Assembly (NCBI GenBank): GCA_964483405.1
Contig: CAZABC010000002.1
Location: 124,001-188,000 of the forward strand
Origin: CAZABC01 sp964483405
Lineage (GTDB): Bacteria; Chloroflexota; Limnocylindria; Limnocylindrales; CSP1-4
DNA length: 64,000 nt
Direction: 5' to 3'
The notes below the pieces were generated by a model, which worked only from the letters and a program-made list of their open reading frames with translations, was not told where the DNA came from and made no database searches. Numbering within the stretch: the first letter of the stretch is position 1; each line of letters opens with the position of its first letter. The translations under genes and the position numbers were made by a program. Shown one piece after another: positions 42,811-51,059 of this stretch.

Positions 42811-43899
42811 CTACGGGGCGACGACGGCGCGCACGTGGATCTCGTCGCCGGAGTCGAGCCGGCAGGTCCCCTCGAGCGCGTCGCCGACCTCGAGGTCGAC
42901 CGACGCGGTCACGTCGTACGTCCGCACGCCGGATGCGCTGGTGACGCCGACCCTGGTGACCGACGCGGAGAAGTCCGCCCGCCTGGCCTCGACGATCGCG
43001 CCCTGACCGGGCATCCCGGGACAGGTGAGGGTGACGACATCGGTGGTCGGGTCCGCCACGATCGTGATGTCGGGGATGGTGAACGTCGCGTCCGGCGCGA
43101 GATCGCCGACGACCTTGTCGCCGGCGCGCGCCACGACGGTCGCGCCGTTGGCGGTCATGAAGCGCCCCCAGCTCGGGTTGTCCGGCAGGCCGACGAGCCT
43201 CGCCCGGCCGCGGATGCCCCCGGTCGCGTTCTGGAGGACGAGCTCGACCGGATCGCCGGGGCTGAGCCACCCGTCGACCCGGCTCGACCCCCGCTGGATC
43301 CTGGCGTGCTCGGCCGGGGCGCCGGTGAGCAACGAGTCGCCGGCCGCCGTCGTCACCCAGACGCTCAGCGCGTCACCGCCCCGGAACCCGCCGTCCGCCG
43401 TCACGTCCACGGAGTAGGTGCCGGAGGCCGTCGCCGTGACGGTCCGCTCGTACGGCGCCGCGCCGTCGCTGTACGTCCCCGTCGCGTACCGATCGACCCC
43501 GACGTTCACGGTCCGGCCGGCCGGCGCCGCACCCGACACGACGTCGGTCGCCCGGTCATTCCGCATCGAGAATGCCGGGACGGTCATCGTCCGCGCGTAC
43601 CCGGCGGTCACGGCCCTGAGCTTCTGGCCTGCCGTCGGCGCGTCGGCGAAGCACGCCTGCCCCATGCCACCCCCATCGGTCGCGACGACGTCGCGGTCGA
43701 GGACGAGCGTCCCGTCCAGGCGCGAGACCGTGTAGGTCGTCGAGGCGGCCCCGTAGAAGTAGAGGCAGCTGTAGCGCAGGTCGACGCGGAACGTGACCGG
43801 CGTCGCTCCGCCGGCCGGCGCGGCCGGCACGACCGCCACGAAGCCGAGGAGCGCAGCCGCGAGGCCCGCCACCACGCCGCGAGATCCGGGAGCGCGCAT
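42811..43899 (-). CDS. Secreted beta-rich protein, paralogue B
   Basis: A 362-aa protein with a signal peptide ending near GGATP, and the same architecture as the gene that follows it (for example TVTATASGTYSVDVTADGGF, VVTLTCPGMPGQGA, RLDSGDEI). Divergence between the two is considerable outside these blocks, so the duplication is old. AAGGAGGA lies upstream of the ATG at 43899. It is divergent from the sulfoquinovose-synthase gene, with a 215-bp spacer. Function unknown; the pair probably decorates the cell surface. Confidence 0.8.
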   Translation of the reverse strand: MRAPGSRGVVAGLAAALLGFVAVVPAAPAGGATPVTFRVDLRYSCLYFYGAASTTYTVSRLDGTLVLDRDVVATDGGGMGQACFADAPTAGQKLRAVTAGYARTMTVPAFSMRNDRATDVVSGAAPAGRTVNVGVDRYATGTYSDGAAPYERTVTATASGTYSVDVTADGGFRGGDALSVWVTTAAGDSLLTGAPAEHARIQRGSSRVDGWLSPGDPVELVLQNATGGIRGRARLVGLPDNPSWGRFMTANGATVVARAGDKVVGDLAPDATFTIPDITIVADPTTDVVTLTCPGMPGQGAIVEARRADFSASVTRVGVTSASGVRTYDVTASVDLEVGDALEGTCRLDSGDEIHVRAVVAP

Positions 43900-44030
43900 G
43901 ACCCGTCCTCCTTCGTCCCGGGACGCGTCATCGCGCCGATGCTCGGGCACCACGGGGTCGCGACGATAGGACCGGATGGCCCGAAGCGCGGCTTCGTCCC
44001 TGCTTCCGGGGGAAGGCCCGGCGGTGGTGC

Positions 44031-44036
44031 TAGACT
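44031..44036 (+). promoter_or_regulatory. -10 TAGACT of the sqdB operon
   Basis: TAGACT, which would start a transcript near 44043 with a leader of about 70 nt. The same hexamer precedes the second LCP gene. No -35 consensus is visible. Confidence 0.45.
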
Positions 44037-44049
44037 CCGCACGCCCGGG

Positions 44050-44114
44050 GGGATGTCTCATGTCATCCCTGCGCGCCGCACGCGGCGCTTCATGTGACGT
44101 TCAAGGAGGCGGTG
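44050..44114 (+). promoter_or_regulatory. Structured leader of sqdB with a possible 14-codon leader peptide
   Basis: The leader holds two hairpins: GGGATG (44050-44055) pairs with CATCCC (44064-44069), and GCGCCGC (44073-44079) with GCGGCGC (44082-44088). An ATG at 44053 opens a 14-codon frame ending at 44097, coding MSHVIPARRTRRFM, just before the AAGGAGG ribosome site (44103-44109) of sqdB. Such a layout can give attenuation or translational coupling, but the hairpins may be chance in GC-rich DNA. Confidence 0.35.
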
Positions 44115-45302
44115 GTGGGTCAGCGGATCCTGGTGCTCGGCGGCGACGGCTATCTCGGATGGCCGACGGCGATGGCGTTCTCTCGCCAGGGCCATCGCGT
44201 CGCGGTCGTCGATAACTTCGCGAAGCGCCAGTGGGAGCTCGAGCTCGGCGTCCAGCCGCTCTTCCCGATCCCGACGCTCCACGAGCGGGCCCGCGCCTGG
44301 CGCGAGGTGAGCGAGAACGAGATCGAGGTCCACGTCGGCGACCTCGTCGACTACGACTTCGTCGACGCGCTGCTCGCCGACTTCCAGCCGGACGCGATCG
44401 TCCACTACGGCCAGCAGCCGTCGGCGCCGTACTCGATGATCGACGTCAAGCACGCGACGTACACCCAGCGCAACAACGTCGTCGGCAACCTCAACCTGAT
44501 CTTCGCGATCCGCGACCGGGCCATCGACACGCACCTCGTCAAGCTCGGCACGATGGGCGAGTACGGGCAGCCGAACATCGACATCGAGGAGGGCTACCTC
44601 GAGGTCGAGCACAACGGCCGCAAGGAGACCTTTCTCTATCCCAAGCGCCCCGGCTCCTGGTACCACCTGAGCAAGGTCCACGACAGCCACAACATCGAGT
44701 TCGCCTGTCGCATCTGGGGGCTCCGGGCGACCGACCTCCACCAGGGCGTCGTCTACGGCGTCGAGACCGACGAGTCGGCCCTCGACCCGCGGCTCGCGAC
44801 CTCGTTCCACTACGACGAGGTCTTCGGGACCGCACTCAACCGCTTCTGCGTCCAGGCGGCGATCGGCCACCCGCTGACCGTCTACGGCAAGGGCGGCCAG
44901 ACCCGTGGCTACCTCAACATCCGCGACACGATCGCCTGCGTCGGCCTCGCGGTGGCCAACCCGGCCGACCGTGGCGAGCTCCGCGTCTACAACCAGTTCA
45001 CCGAGCAGTTCAGCGTGCTCGAGCTGGCCGAGAAGGTGAGGGTCGCGAGCGAGCACCTCGGCTGGAGCGTCGAGGTCGCCCACACGACGAACCCGCGCAA
45101 GGAGCTCGAGGAGCACTACTACAACGCCAAGCACTCGAAGCTCGTCGAGCTCGGCCTCCAGCCCCGGCTGCTCAACGAGGAGCTCATCGACACGATGCTC
45201 CTCAAGATCAAGGCCAACGAGGCCCGGATCGACCGGGCGACGCTCGTCCAGAACGTCCGCTGGGTGCCCGAGCATCTCGCCCAGCCCGTCGGCGCCCGCT
45301 GA
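44115..45302 (+). CDS. sqdB: UDP-sulfoquinovose synthase
   Basis: A 395-aa extended SDR enzyme that makes UDP-sulfoquinovose from UDP-glucose and sulfite. It matches SQD1/SqdB closely: Rossmann motif GGDGYLGW, QQPSAPYSMID, LGTMGEYGQPNIDIEEGY (T146), the catalytic YHLSK (Y183, K187), SKVHDSHNIEFACR, TDLHQGVVYGV and GKGGQTRGYLNIRD. I start at GTG 44115, 5 nt after AAGGAGG; upstream in-frame codons do not fit the family. SqdB usually serves the sulfolipid SQDG, made with SqdX/SqdD, but neither is next to it. Here it heads an envelope-polysaccharide cluster, so the sugar may go into a glycan instead. Confidence 0.93.
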   Translation: MGQRILVLGGDGYLGWPTAMAFSRQGHRVAVVDNFAKRQWELELGVQPLFPIPTLHERARAWREVSENEIEVHVGDLVDYDFVDALLADFQPDAIVHYGQQPSAPYSMIDVKHATYTQRNNVVGNLNLIFAIRDRAIDTHLVKLGTMGEYGQPNIDIEEGYLEVEHNGRKETFLYPKRPGSWYHLSKVHDSHNIEFACRIWGLRATDLHQGVVYGVETDESALDPRLATSFHYDEVFGTALNRFCVQAAIGHPLTVYGKGGQTRGYLNIRDTIACVGLAVANPADRGELRVYNQFTEQFSVLELAEKVRVASEHLGWSVEVAHTTNPRKELEEHYYNAKHSKLVELGLQPRLLNEELIDTMLLKIKANEARIDRATLVQNVRWVPEHLAQPVGAR

Positions 45303-45329
45303 CCGCCGGCTCCGTCCGGTAGCGGGCCG

Positions 45330-46307
45330 ATGCCCCGCACCGTCCTCGTCACCGGCGGCGCCGGGTTCATCGGCTCGAACCTGGCCCGCCTCCTCGTGGA
45401 CCGGGGCGACCGCGTCCGGGTCTTCGACGACCTGTCGATCGGCTCGCTGCGCTACCTCGACGGGATCCCCCACGAGCACGTCCACGCCACGCTCGCCGAC
45501 CGAGCGGCCGTCGAGGCCGCCGTGCGGGGCGTCGACGCCGTCGTCCATCTCGCGGCGCGAGCGGGCATCCCCGACTCGGTCACCGACCCGCTCGGCACGT
45601 TCGAGGCGAACGTGACCCAGACGCTCGGCCTCCTCGACGCCGCGCGTCGCTCGGGGGCGACGCGCTTCGTCTTCGCCTCCTCGAATGCCGCCGCGGGCGA
45701 CCACGAGCCGCCGGCCGACGAGACCGACCTCCCCCACCCCGTCTCGCCGTACGGCGCCTCGAAGCTCGCCGGCGAGGCCTACCTCCAGGCCTACGCCGCG
45801 ACGTACGGGATGGCCGCCTGCTCGCTCCGCTTCTCGAACGCCTACGGGCCGAACTCGCTCCACAAGAAGAGCGTGGTCGCCGCCTGGCTCCGGGCCGCGC
45901 TCGCCGGCCGCCCGGTCGTCATCCACGGCGACGGCGAGCAGACGCGCGACTTCGTCTTCGCCGGTGACCTCGCGGCCGCCGTCTGCGCGGTCATCGACGC
46001 GCCCGAGGAGGACGTGAGCGGCGAGCTGTTCCAGGCGGGCACGGGTCGCGAGACGACGATCAACGGCCTCGTCGAGGCGATCCGGGTCGCGCTCGGGCGG
46101 CCGATCGAGGTCGTCCACGAACCGGGCCGGGCGGGCGACGTCCGACGAAACGTCAGCCGGGTCGACAAGGCGGCCCGGATCCTCGGCTACCGGGCGGCGG
46201 TGGCGCTGGAGGACGGACTGGCGACGACGGCTCGCTGGTACGAGGCCGCCCTGGCCGACCCCGAGCTGGCGGCCATCCGACCGCACGCGGCGTCCGGCTC
46301 CGAGTAG
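45330..46307 (+). CDS. NAD-dependent nucleotide-sugar epimerase/dehydratase
   Basis: A 325-aa extended short-chain dehydrogenase/reductase with the NAD motif TGGAGFIGSN at the N-terminus and active-site SPYGASK (YxxxK). It resembles UDP-glucose 4-epimerases and related enzymes; the exact sugar cannot be told. It starts 27 bp after sqdB and is followed by the flippase gene, so it likely supplies a sugar nucleotide for the same glycan. Confidence 0.88.
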   Translation: MPRTVLVTGGAGFIGSNLARLLVDRGDRVRVFDDLSIGSLRYLDGIPHEHVHATLADRAAVEAAVRGVDAVVHLAARAGIPDSVTDPLGTFEANVTQTLGLLDAARRSGATRFVFASSNAAAGDHEPPADETDLPHPVSPYGASKLAGEAYLQAYAATYGMAACSLRFSNAYGPNSLHKKSVVAAWLRAALAGRPVVIHGDGEQTRDFVFAGDLAAAVCAVIDAPEEDVSGELFQAGTGRETTINGLVEAIRVALGRPIEVVHEPGRAGDVRRNVSRVDKAARILGYRAAVALEDGLATTARWYEAALADPELAAIRPHAASGSE

Positions 46308-46318
46308 GCCGCGGACCG

Positions 46319-47842
46319 GTGGCGACCGAGCCCGCCCCGGGGTCGGCGGTCCCCGCGTCTCCCGCCGGGGCCGCCGGACCCACCGCACCGGCGGAGCCGC
46401 CGCGCACCTCGCCGCTCGTCCGCGACGCGTTCGTCACGATCGGGACGCGCTTCGCCCTCGCGATCCTCATCTTCGGGACCGACATCGTCCTCGCCCGCCT
46501 GCTCGGGCCGGCGGCCAAGGGCCGGTTCACCCTCGTCCTGCTCTACTCGCAGCTCGCGGCTCTCATCCTCGGCTGGGGGATGGACCAGGCTCTCGCCGTC
46601 GTCGCCGGTCGCGACGTCGGGTCGGCCAGGCGGGGGCTCGCCAACGCGCTCTGGTGGACCGCCGTCGTCGGCGGCTTCGGGGTGGTCCTGTCGGCCTGGG
46701 CGTACGGGCTCGGCCACCCGGGCCCGCCGGACGGCCCGCTCGTCGCCTGGCTCCCCAACCTGTCCGCCCGCCAGTTCGTCTACGCCGCCCTCGCGATCCC
46801 GGGCGAGATGTTCTTCTCGATCGGGCTCTTCGCGCTGCTCGGGCGGCGGCTCGTCGTGGCCTACTCGGCCATCCGGATCCTCCGGCGGCTGGTCCTGCTC
46901 GTCCTCGTCGTCGCCATCGCGGCGGTGGCCCGGCTCAGCCTCGACATCGCCCTGGTGATGAACCTCGTCGCGCTCGGGCTCACGGCGTTCGCGATCGCCA
47001 TCGTGGCCGCCCGGCATGGGCTGCTCACGGTCCGCCCGTCGCTCCCGCTCCTCGGCGAGGAACTCGCGTTCGGGACGCGGGCCGTCCCGGGCGCGCTCGC
47101 CGAGCGCCTCCAGTTCCGCGCCGATGCCTTCCTCGTCAACGCCTTCCTCGGCGTCCGGGCGACCGGCATCTACTCGGTCACGAGCGGGCTCGCGGAGATG
47201 CTGTGGTACATCCCGAACGCCCTCGGGGTCGTGATGTTCAGCCGGGCGGTCGACCCGGGGGCCGACGCCGGCCGGATCGCGGCGGTCCTCACCAGGACGA
47301 CGATCGCGGTCACGGCGCTCCTCGCGATCCCGATGTTCTTCATCGGCCCGTATCTCGTCCGCTTCTTCTACGGCCCGGCGTTCGCCGACGCAGGGGTGGC
47401 GCTCCGCTGGATCCTCCCGGGCGTCGTCGCCTACTCCGCCGTCGCCGTCCTGACGCGGTACGTCACCGGGCGGGGGCGGCCCGGGACGACGACCTGGATC
47501 ATGGTCGCAGGGCTGGGCGTGAACATCGCTGCCAACGTCGCCCTCATCCCGAGGCTCGGCATCAACGGCGCGGCGCTCTCGTCGTCGATCTCGTACGGTC
47601 TGACGGCGGCCCTGACCGTGGCCGTGTTCCTCCGGCTGTCGGGCCGCGGCGTGCTCGAGACGCTCATCGTGCGGCCCTCCGACGTCCGGGCCGCCGGACG
47701 GGCCTTCGCCGCCCTCGGGCGGCGGCTGCGCGGCCGACCGGTGCCGGCGGGCGAGGAGGCCGGCCCGGCGCTCGGCGTGACCGGCGGCGACACCGGGGCG
47801 GGCCTGGTCATCGAGGAGCGGGAGCTCGGCGACGAGCGCTAG
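46319..47842 (+). CDS. Polysaccharide flippase, Wzx/MATE-like
   Basis: A 507-aa membrane protein with about fourteen helices in the MOP (oligosaccharide flippase) pattern, such as DIVLARLLGPAAKGRFTLVLLYSQ in the first helices. The N-terminal 30 residues are Pro/Ala-rich and the C-terminal 70 are hydrophilic. Such flippases move lipid-linked sugar repeats across the membrane. Starts with GTG at 46319, 11 bp after the epimerase. It fits a Wzx/Wzy pathway with the polymerase at 57896-59182. Confidence 0.88.
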   Translation: MATEPAPGSAVPASPAGAAGPTAPAEPPRTSPLVRDAFVTIGTRFALAILIFGTDIVLARLLGPAAKGRFTLVLLYSQLAALILGWGMDQALAVVAGRDVGSARRGLANALWWTAVVGGFGVVLSAWAYGLGHPGPPDGPLVAWLPNLSARQFVYAALAIPGEMFFSIGLFALLGRRLVVAYSAIRILRRLVLLVLVVAIAAVARLSLDIALVMNLVALGLTAFAIAIVAARHGLLTVRPSLPLLGEELAFGTRAVPGALAERLQFRADAFLVNAFLGVRATGIYSVTSGLAEMLWYIPNALGVVMFSRAVDPGADAGRIAAVLTRTTIAVTALLAIPMFFIGPYLVRFFYGPAFADAGVALRWILPGVVAYSAVAVLTRYVTGRGRPGTTTWIMVAGLGVNIAANVALIPRLGINGAALSSSISYGLTAALTVAVFLRLSGRGVLETLIVRPSDVRAAGRAFAALGRRLRGRPVPAGEEAGPALGVTGGDTGAGLVIEERELGDER

Positions 47843-47958
47843 CGGCCCGGCACGTCGCCGGCGGCGACGACGGCGCCGTCACCCCGGGGACCCCCGGCGA
47901 CTCGCGACAGGACCGACGGGCCATGGCGCTGCGGCCGTGGCCGGCCGACGATCGGGCC

Positions 47959-49628
47959 ATGCACCGGTCCGTGCGCCGTCTCGCCGCGCTTGCCGCGCTC
48001 GCCGCCGTCGTCGGGGGCTCCGTCTCGCTCGCCCCGGCTCGCCCGGCATCGGCCGTCGTCGCGCCGCCGGATCCGGCGACGATCCCGTTCGCGACGTGGG
48101 AGGTACCGGTCGGCGACGTCGGGGCGATCGGGTCCCCGCGGACGGAGCTCCTCGTCAAGGCGTTCAGCCCGACGATGGACCCGGTGAAGTACCTCGACGC
48201 CGCGCAGGCGGCCGGCCAGAAGGTCGTCCTCTACTTCACCGACACGGTCGACTACACGACCGGGGTCGTCTATCCGTCGCGGATCGCGAAGTGGGTCGCC
48301 CGGGTGCGGGGGCACCCCGCGCTCCACGGCTACCTCTCGGTCAAGGAGCCGTCGTGGAACCGGGTGACGCTCGCCGAGATGCGCGCGCTCTACCGGGCGT
48401 TCAAGGCCGCCGATCCCGACCATCCGGTGATCGCGCTCCTCGGCGACGTGCCGCACTTCGGGACGAGCGAGAACCCGTGGGGCACCGGGGTCGCGAACAT
48501 CCTGTGGGTCGACTGGTACCCGGTGACGTACAGCCGCGGCTACATCGCGACCGCGGCGACGCACTTCCCGAGGGTCCGGGCGTACGTCGAGCGGGTGACG
48601 CCGGGCACCCCGGTATGGCTGATGGTCCAGGGCCATGGCTACCGGAAGGGCGACCGGCGGACGCCGACGACCTCGGAGCTCGAGCGCCAGGTTCGCGACG
48701 GCATCGCCTACCTCAAGGCCGACGGGATCGTCTTCTACACGTTCAACAACGCGCTGTACGAGCAGGACCTGCGGCGGAACGCGACCCTCTGGTCGGCGGC
48801 GCGCTCGATCGTCGAGCGGGTGCGGGCCGGCACGTTCATGCCGCCGACGAGCGATCCGGTCGCGGAGGGGTTCTCCCGGATCGCGGGGGCCGACCGCTAC
48901 GCGACGGCGGCGGCGATCAGCAAGGCAACGTTCCCGTCGGGCGCCCCGGTCGCCTACCTCGCGACCGGGCTCGGCTTCGCCGACGCGCTCGCGGGCGCCG
49001 TGGCCGCGGCCCGCGACGGCGGCCCGCTCCTGCTCACCGATCCGGCGACCCTGCCCGGCGCGACCGCGGCCGAGCTGACCCGGCTCGCGCCCGAGCGGGT
49101 CGTCGTCCTCGGCTCCTCGGGGGCGGTCNNNNNNNNNNNNNNNNNNNNNNNNNNNNNNNNNNNNNNNNNNNNNNNNNNNNNNNNNNNNNNNNNNNNNNNN
49201 NNNNNNNNNNNNNNNNNNNNNNNNNNNNGCTGACCCGGCTCGCGCCCGAGCGGGTCGTCGTCCTCGGCTCCTCGGGGGCGGTCGGCGGCGCGGTGGTCGA
49301 GGCCGTCCGGGCGAGGCTGCCCGAGGTGAAGCTCTCCCGGATCGCGGGGGCCGACCGCTACGCGACGGCGGCGGCGATCAGCAAGGCAACGTTCCCGTCG
49401 GGCGCCCCGGTCGCCTACCTCGCGACCGGGCTCGGCTTCGCCGACGCGCTCGCGGGCGCCGTGGCCGCGGCCCGCGACGGCGGCCCGCTCCTGCTCACCG
49501 ATCCGGCGACCCTGCCCGGCGCGACCGCGGCCGAGCTGACCCGGCTCGCGCCCGAGCGGGTCGTCGTCCTCGGCTCCTCGGGGGCGGTCTCGTTCTCGGT
49601 CGCCCACGCGGTGGTCCGGGCGGTCTGA
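47959..49628 (+). CDS. Secreted TIM-barrel-like protein with cell-wall-binding repeats (interrupted by an assembly gap)
   Basis: Starts with a signal peptide (MHRSVRRLAALAALAAVVGG) at ATG 47959; an in-frame ATG at 47923 is possible. About 270 residues follow that look like a glycosidase-type TIM barrel (LLVKAF, GYLSVKEPSW, NILWVDWYPVTYS, TPVWLMVQGHGY), though I cannot name a family. Then come cell-wall-binding repeat 2 domains (RIAGADRYATAAAISKATFP, ATGLGFADALAGA). The 100-N gap (49129-49228) falls inside the repeats; the reading frame continues after it to the stop at 49626-49628. The number of repeats is therefore unknown. It probably attaches to wall glycopolymer and acts on or near it. 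Confidence 0.8.
48872..49128 (+). repeat. First copy of a 257-bp perfect repeat (cell-wall-binding module)
   Basis: Identical base for base to 49333-49589. After the gap, 55 bp (49229-49283) are also identical to the end of this copy, giving a unit length of 306 bp (102 codons) from the intact part. Such exact identity is the likely reason the assembly broke here. Confidence 0.85.
49129..49228. other. Assembly gap, 100 N
   Basis: Exactly 100 N, a conventional scaffold spacer rather than a measured length. It lies between identical repeat copies, so one or more repeat units may be missing or duplicated. Confidence 0.97.
49333..49589 (+). repeat. Second copy of the 257-bp perfect repeat
   Basis: Same sequence as 48872-49128. 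It is preceded by a linker coding GGAVVEAVRARLPEVKL and followed by the last 12 codons of the gene. Confidence 0.85.
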
Positions 49629-49636
49629 GCTCGCGC

Positions 49637-49664
49637 GGCCGCCGGCCGCCGGCCGCCGGCCGCC
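49637..49664. repeat. Simple repeat (GGCCGCC)x4
   Basis: Four perfect 7-bp units just after the stop of the cell-wall-binding protein gene. GGCC palindromes in adjacent units can fold back, so it might end transcription, and slippage could change its length. It lies 48 bp before the next gene. Confidence 0.6.
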
Positions 49665-49700
49665 CGCCGCCGACCGACCCCGCGCCCGCGGGCGTCCTGC

Positions 49701-49706
49701 GACAAT
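49701..49706 (+). promoter_or_regulatory. -10 GACAAT of the glycosyltransferase gene, leaderless type
   Basis: GACAAT ends 6 nt before the GTG at 49713; no ribosome site is present. Confidence 0.45.
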
Positions 49707-49712
49707 GGCCCG

Positions 49713-51059
49713 GTGCCGCCTGCCAGACCGACCGAGGCCGAGCGCCCGATCCGCCTCGCCGTCGTCGACGACAACCCGTTCGTCCGCGACGCGGACGGCC
49801 GCGTCCGTCCGGCAGCCGCCTTGTTCAGTCGTTTCGTGGAGACGGTCGTCGCGGTCGGGCCATTCGAGCCGGCGGTCTACCTCGCCCCGGTCCGCGACCT
49901 CGGGCCCGACGACCCGCCCCCGGCCCTCGCGCCGGTCGACGCGCGCGTCCTCCGGGTGGTGGGCACGGCGCCCTTCGACGGGATCGCCGGCTACCTGCCC
50001 CGGTCGGCGTCGCTGGCCCGCCGCAACTGGCCGGTGATCCGCGACGCGATCGCGGGCGTCGATCTCGCCTGGATCAAGGCCCCGGCGTCGAACGCGCCGC
50101 TCGCCGCCCTCGCCTGTCGCCGGGCCGGCGTGCCCCGCTTCACCTGGGTCGCCGGGAGCGTCCGGGCCGTCGTCGGCGGGCAGGAGCGCCCGGCGGTGTC
50201 CCGGCTTGCCGCCGCGGCGGCTGGCATCCTCTACGACGGCACGACCCGCATCCTCGAGCGGACCGGCCCCGCGATCCACCTCGACGAGGAGATGTTCACG
50301 AGCGTCGTGACCCGCGCCGAGATCGAGGCGACCCGGCTCCGTGGGCACGCGGTCCGAGCGCTCGTCGTTGCGCCGGGGAGCCTTCGCGGCGAGCCGGCCG
50401 ATGCCGGAGGGGATCGGCCGGCGGAGCGGGTGCGGATCGCCTGGGCCGGTCGGGTCGCCGAGGAGAAGGGGCTCGACGACCTCCTCGCCGCGCTCGCCCG
50501 GCTCGACGAGGCGGGGCTGCCGGCCACCCTCGACGTCGTCGGTGACGGGCCCGCGCGGCCGGCGCTCGAGGCCGCGGCCGCGCGGCTCGGCGTGGCCGAT
50601 CGCGTCCGCTGGCACGGCTACGTCGGCGACCGGGCGGCCTACCTCGACGCGCTCCGCGGCGCCGACCTGTTCGCCCTGCCGTCGCACGCCGAGGGCGTCC
50701 CGAAGGTCGTCATCGAGGCGATGGCGGCAGGGCTGCCGGTCGTCGCGACGCGCGTCGGAGCCGTCGGGGCCGTCCTCGATGGCGGTGTCCGCGGCCGGCT
50801 CGTCCCGCCCGGCGACCCCGACGCGCTCGCCGGGGCGATCGCCGACCTTGCCGCCGACCCGCTCGCCCGAGCGACGTTGCGCCAGCGCGGGCTCGACTAT
50901 GCCGCCGCGCACACGGCCGAGGCGCAGGCCGAGCGCCTCGTCGGCTGGATGCGGCGGACGTTCCCCGACCTTCCGTGGCCGGGCGGCGCCACGCCGACGG
51001 GTGCCGCGCCCACTGGCGCCCCGCCCACGGCCGCCGTCGGCGCCGGGGGGCGTGCGTGA
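49713..51059 (+). CDS. Family 4-like glycosyltransferase (GT-B)
   Basis: A 448-aa retaining glycosyltransferase. The C-terminal half has VRIAWAGRVAEEKGLDDLLAAL and the donor-site EX7E motif in HAEGVPKVVIEAMAAGLPVVAT. The N-terminal acceptor domain is less typical. The C-terminus ends in a repeated Pro/Thr/Ala tail (TPTGAAPTGAPPT). The GTG at 49713 follows a leaderless promoter, and the TGA overlaps the next gene's GTG. Probably adds a sugar to the lipid-linked repeat of the cluster. Confidence 0.88.
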   Translation: MPPARPTEAERPIRLAVVDDNPFVRDADGRVRPAAALFSRFVETVVAVGPFEPAVYLAPVRDLGPDDPPPALAPVDARVLRVVGTAPFDGIAGYLPRSASLARRNWPVIRDAIAGVDLAWIKAPASNAPLAALACRRAGVPRFTWVAGSVRAVVGGQERPAVSRLAAAAAGILYDGTTRILERTGPAIHLDEEMFTSVVTRAEIEATRLRGHAVRALVVAPGSLRGEPADAGGDRPAERVRIAWAGRVAEEKGLDDLLAALARLDEAGLPATLDVVGDGPARPALEAAAARLGVADRVRWHGYVGDRAAYLDALRGADLFALPSHAEGVPKVVIEAMAAGLPVVATRVGAVGAVLDGGVRGRLVPPGDPDALAGAIADLAADPLARATLRQRGLDYAAAHTAEAQAERLVGWMRRTFPDLPWPGGATPTGAAPTGAPPTAAVGAGGRA

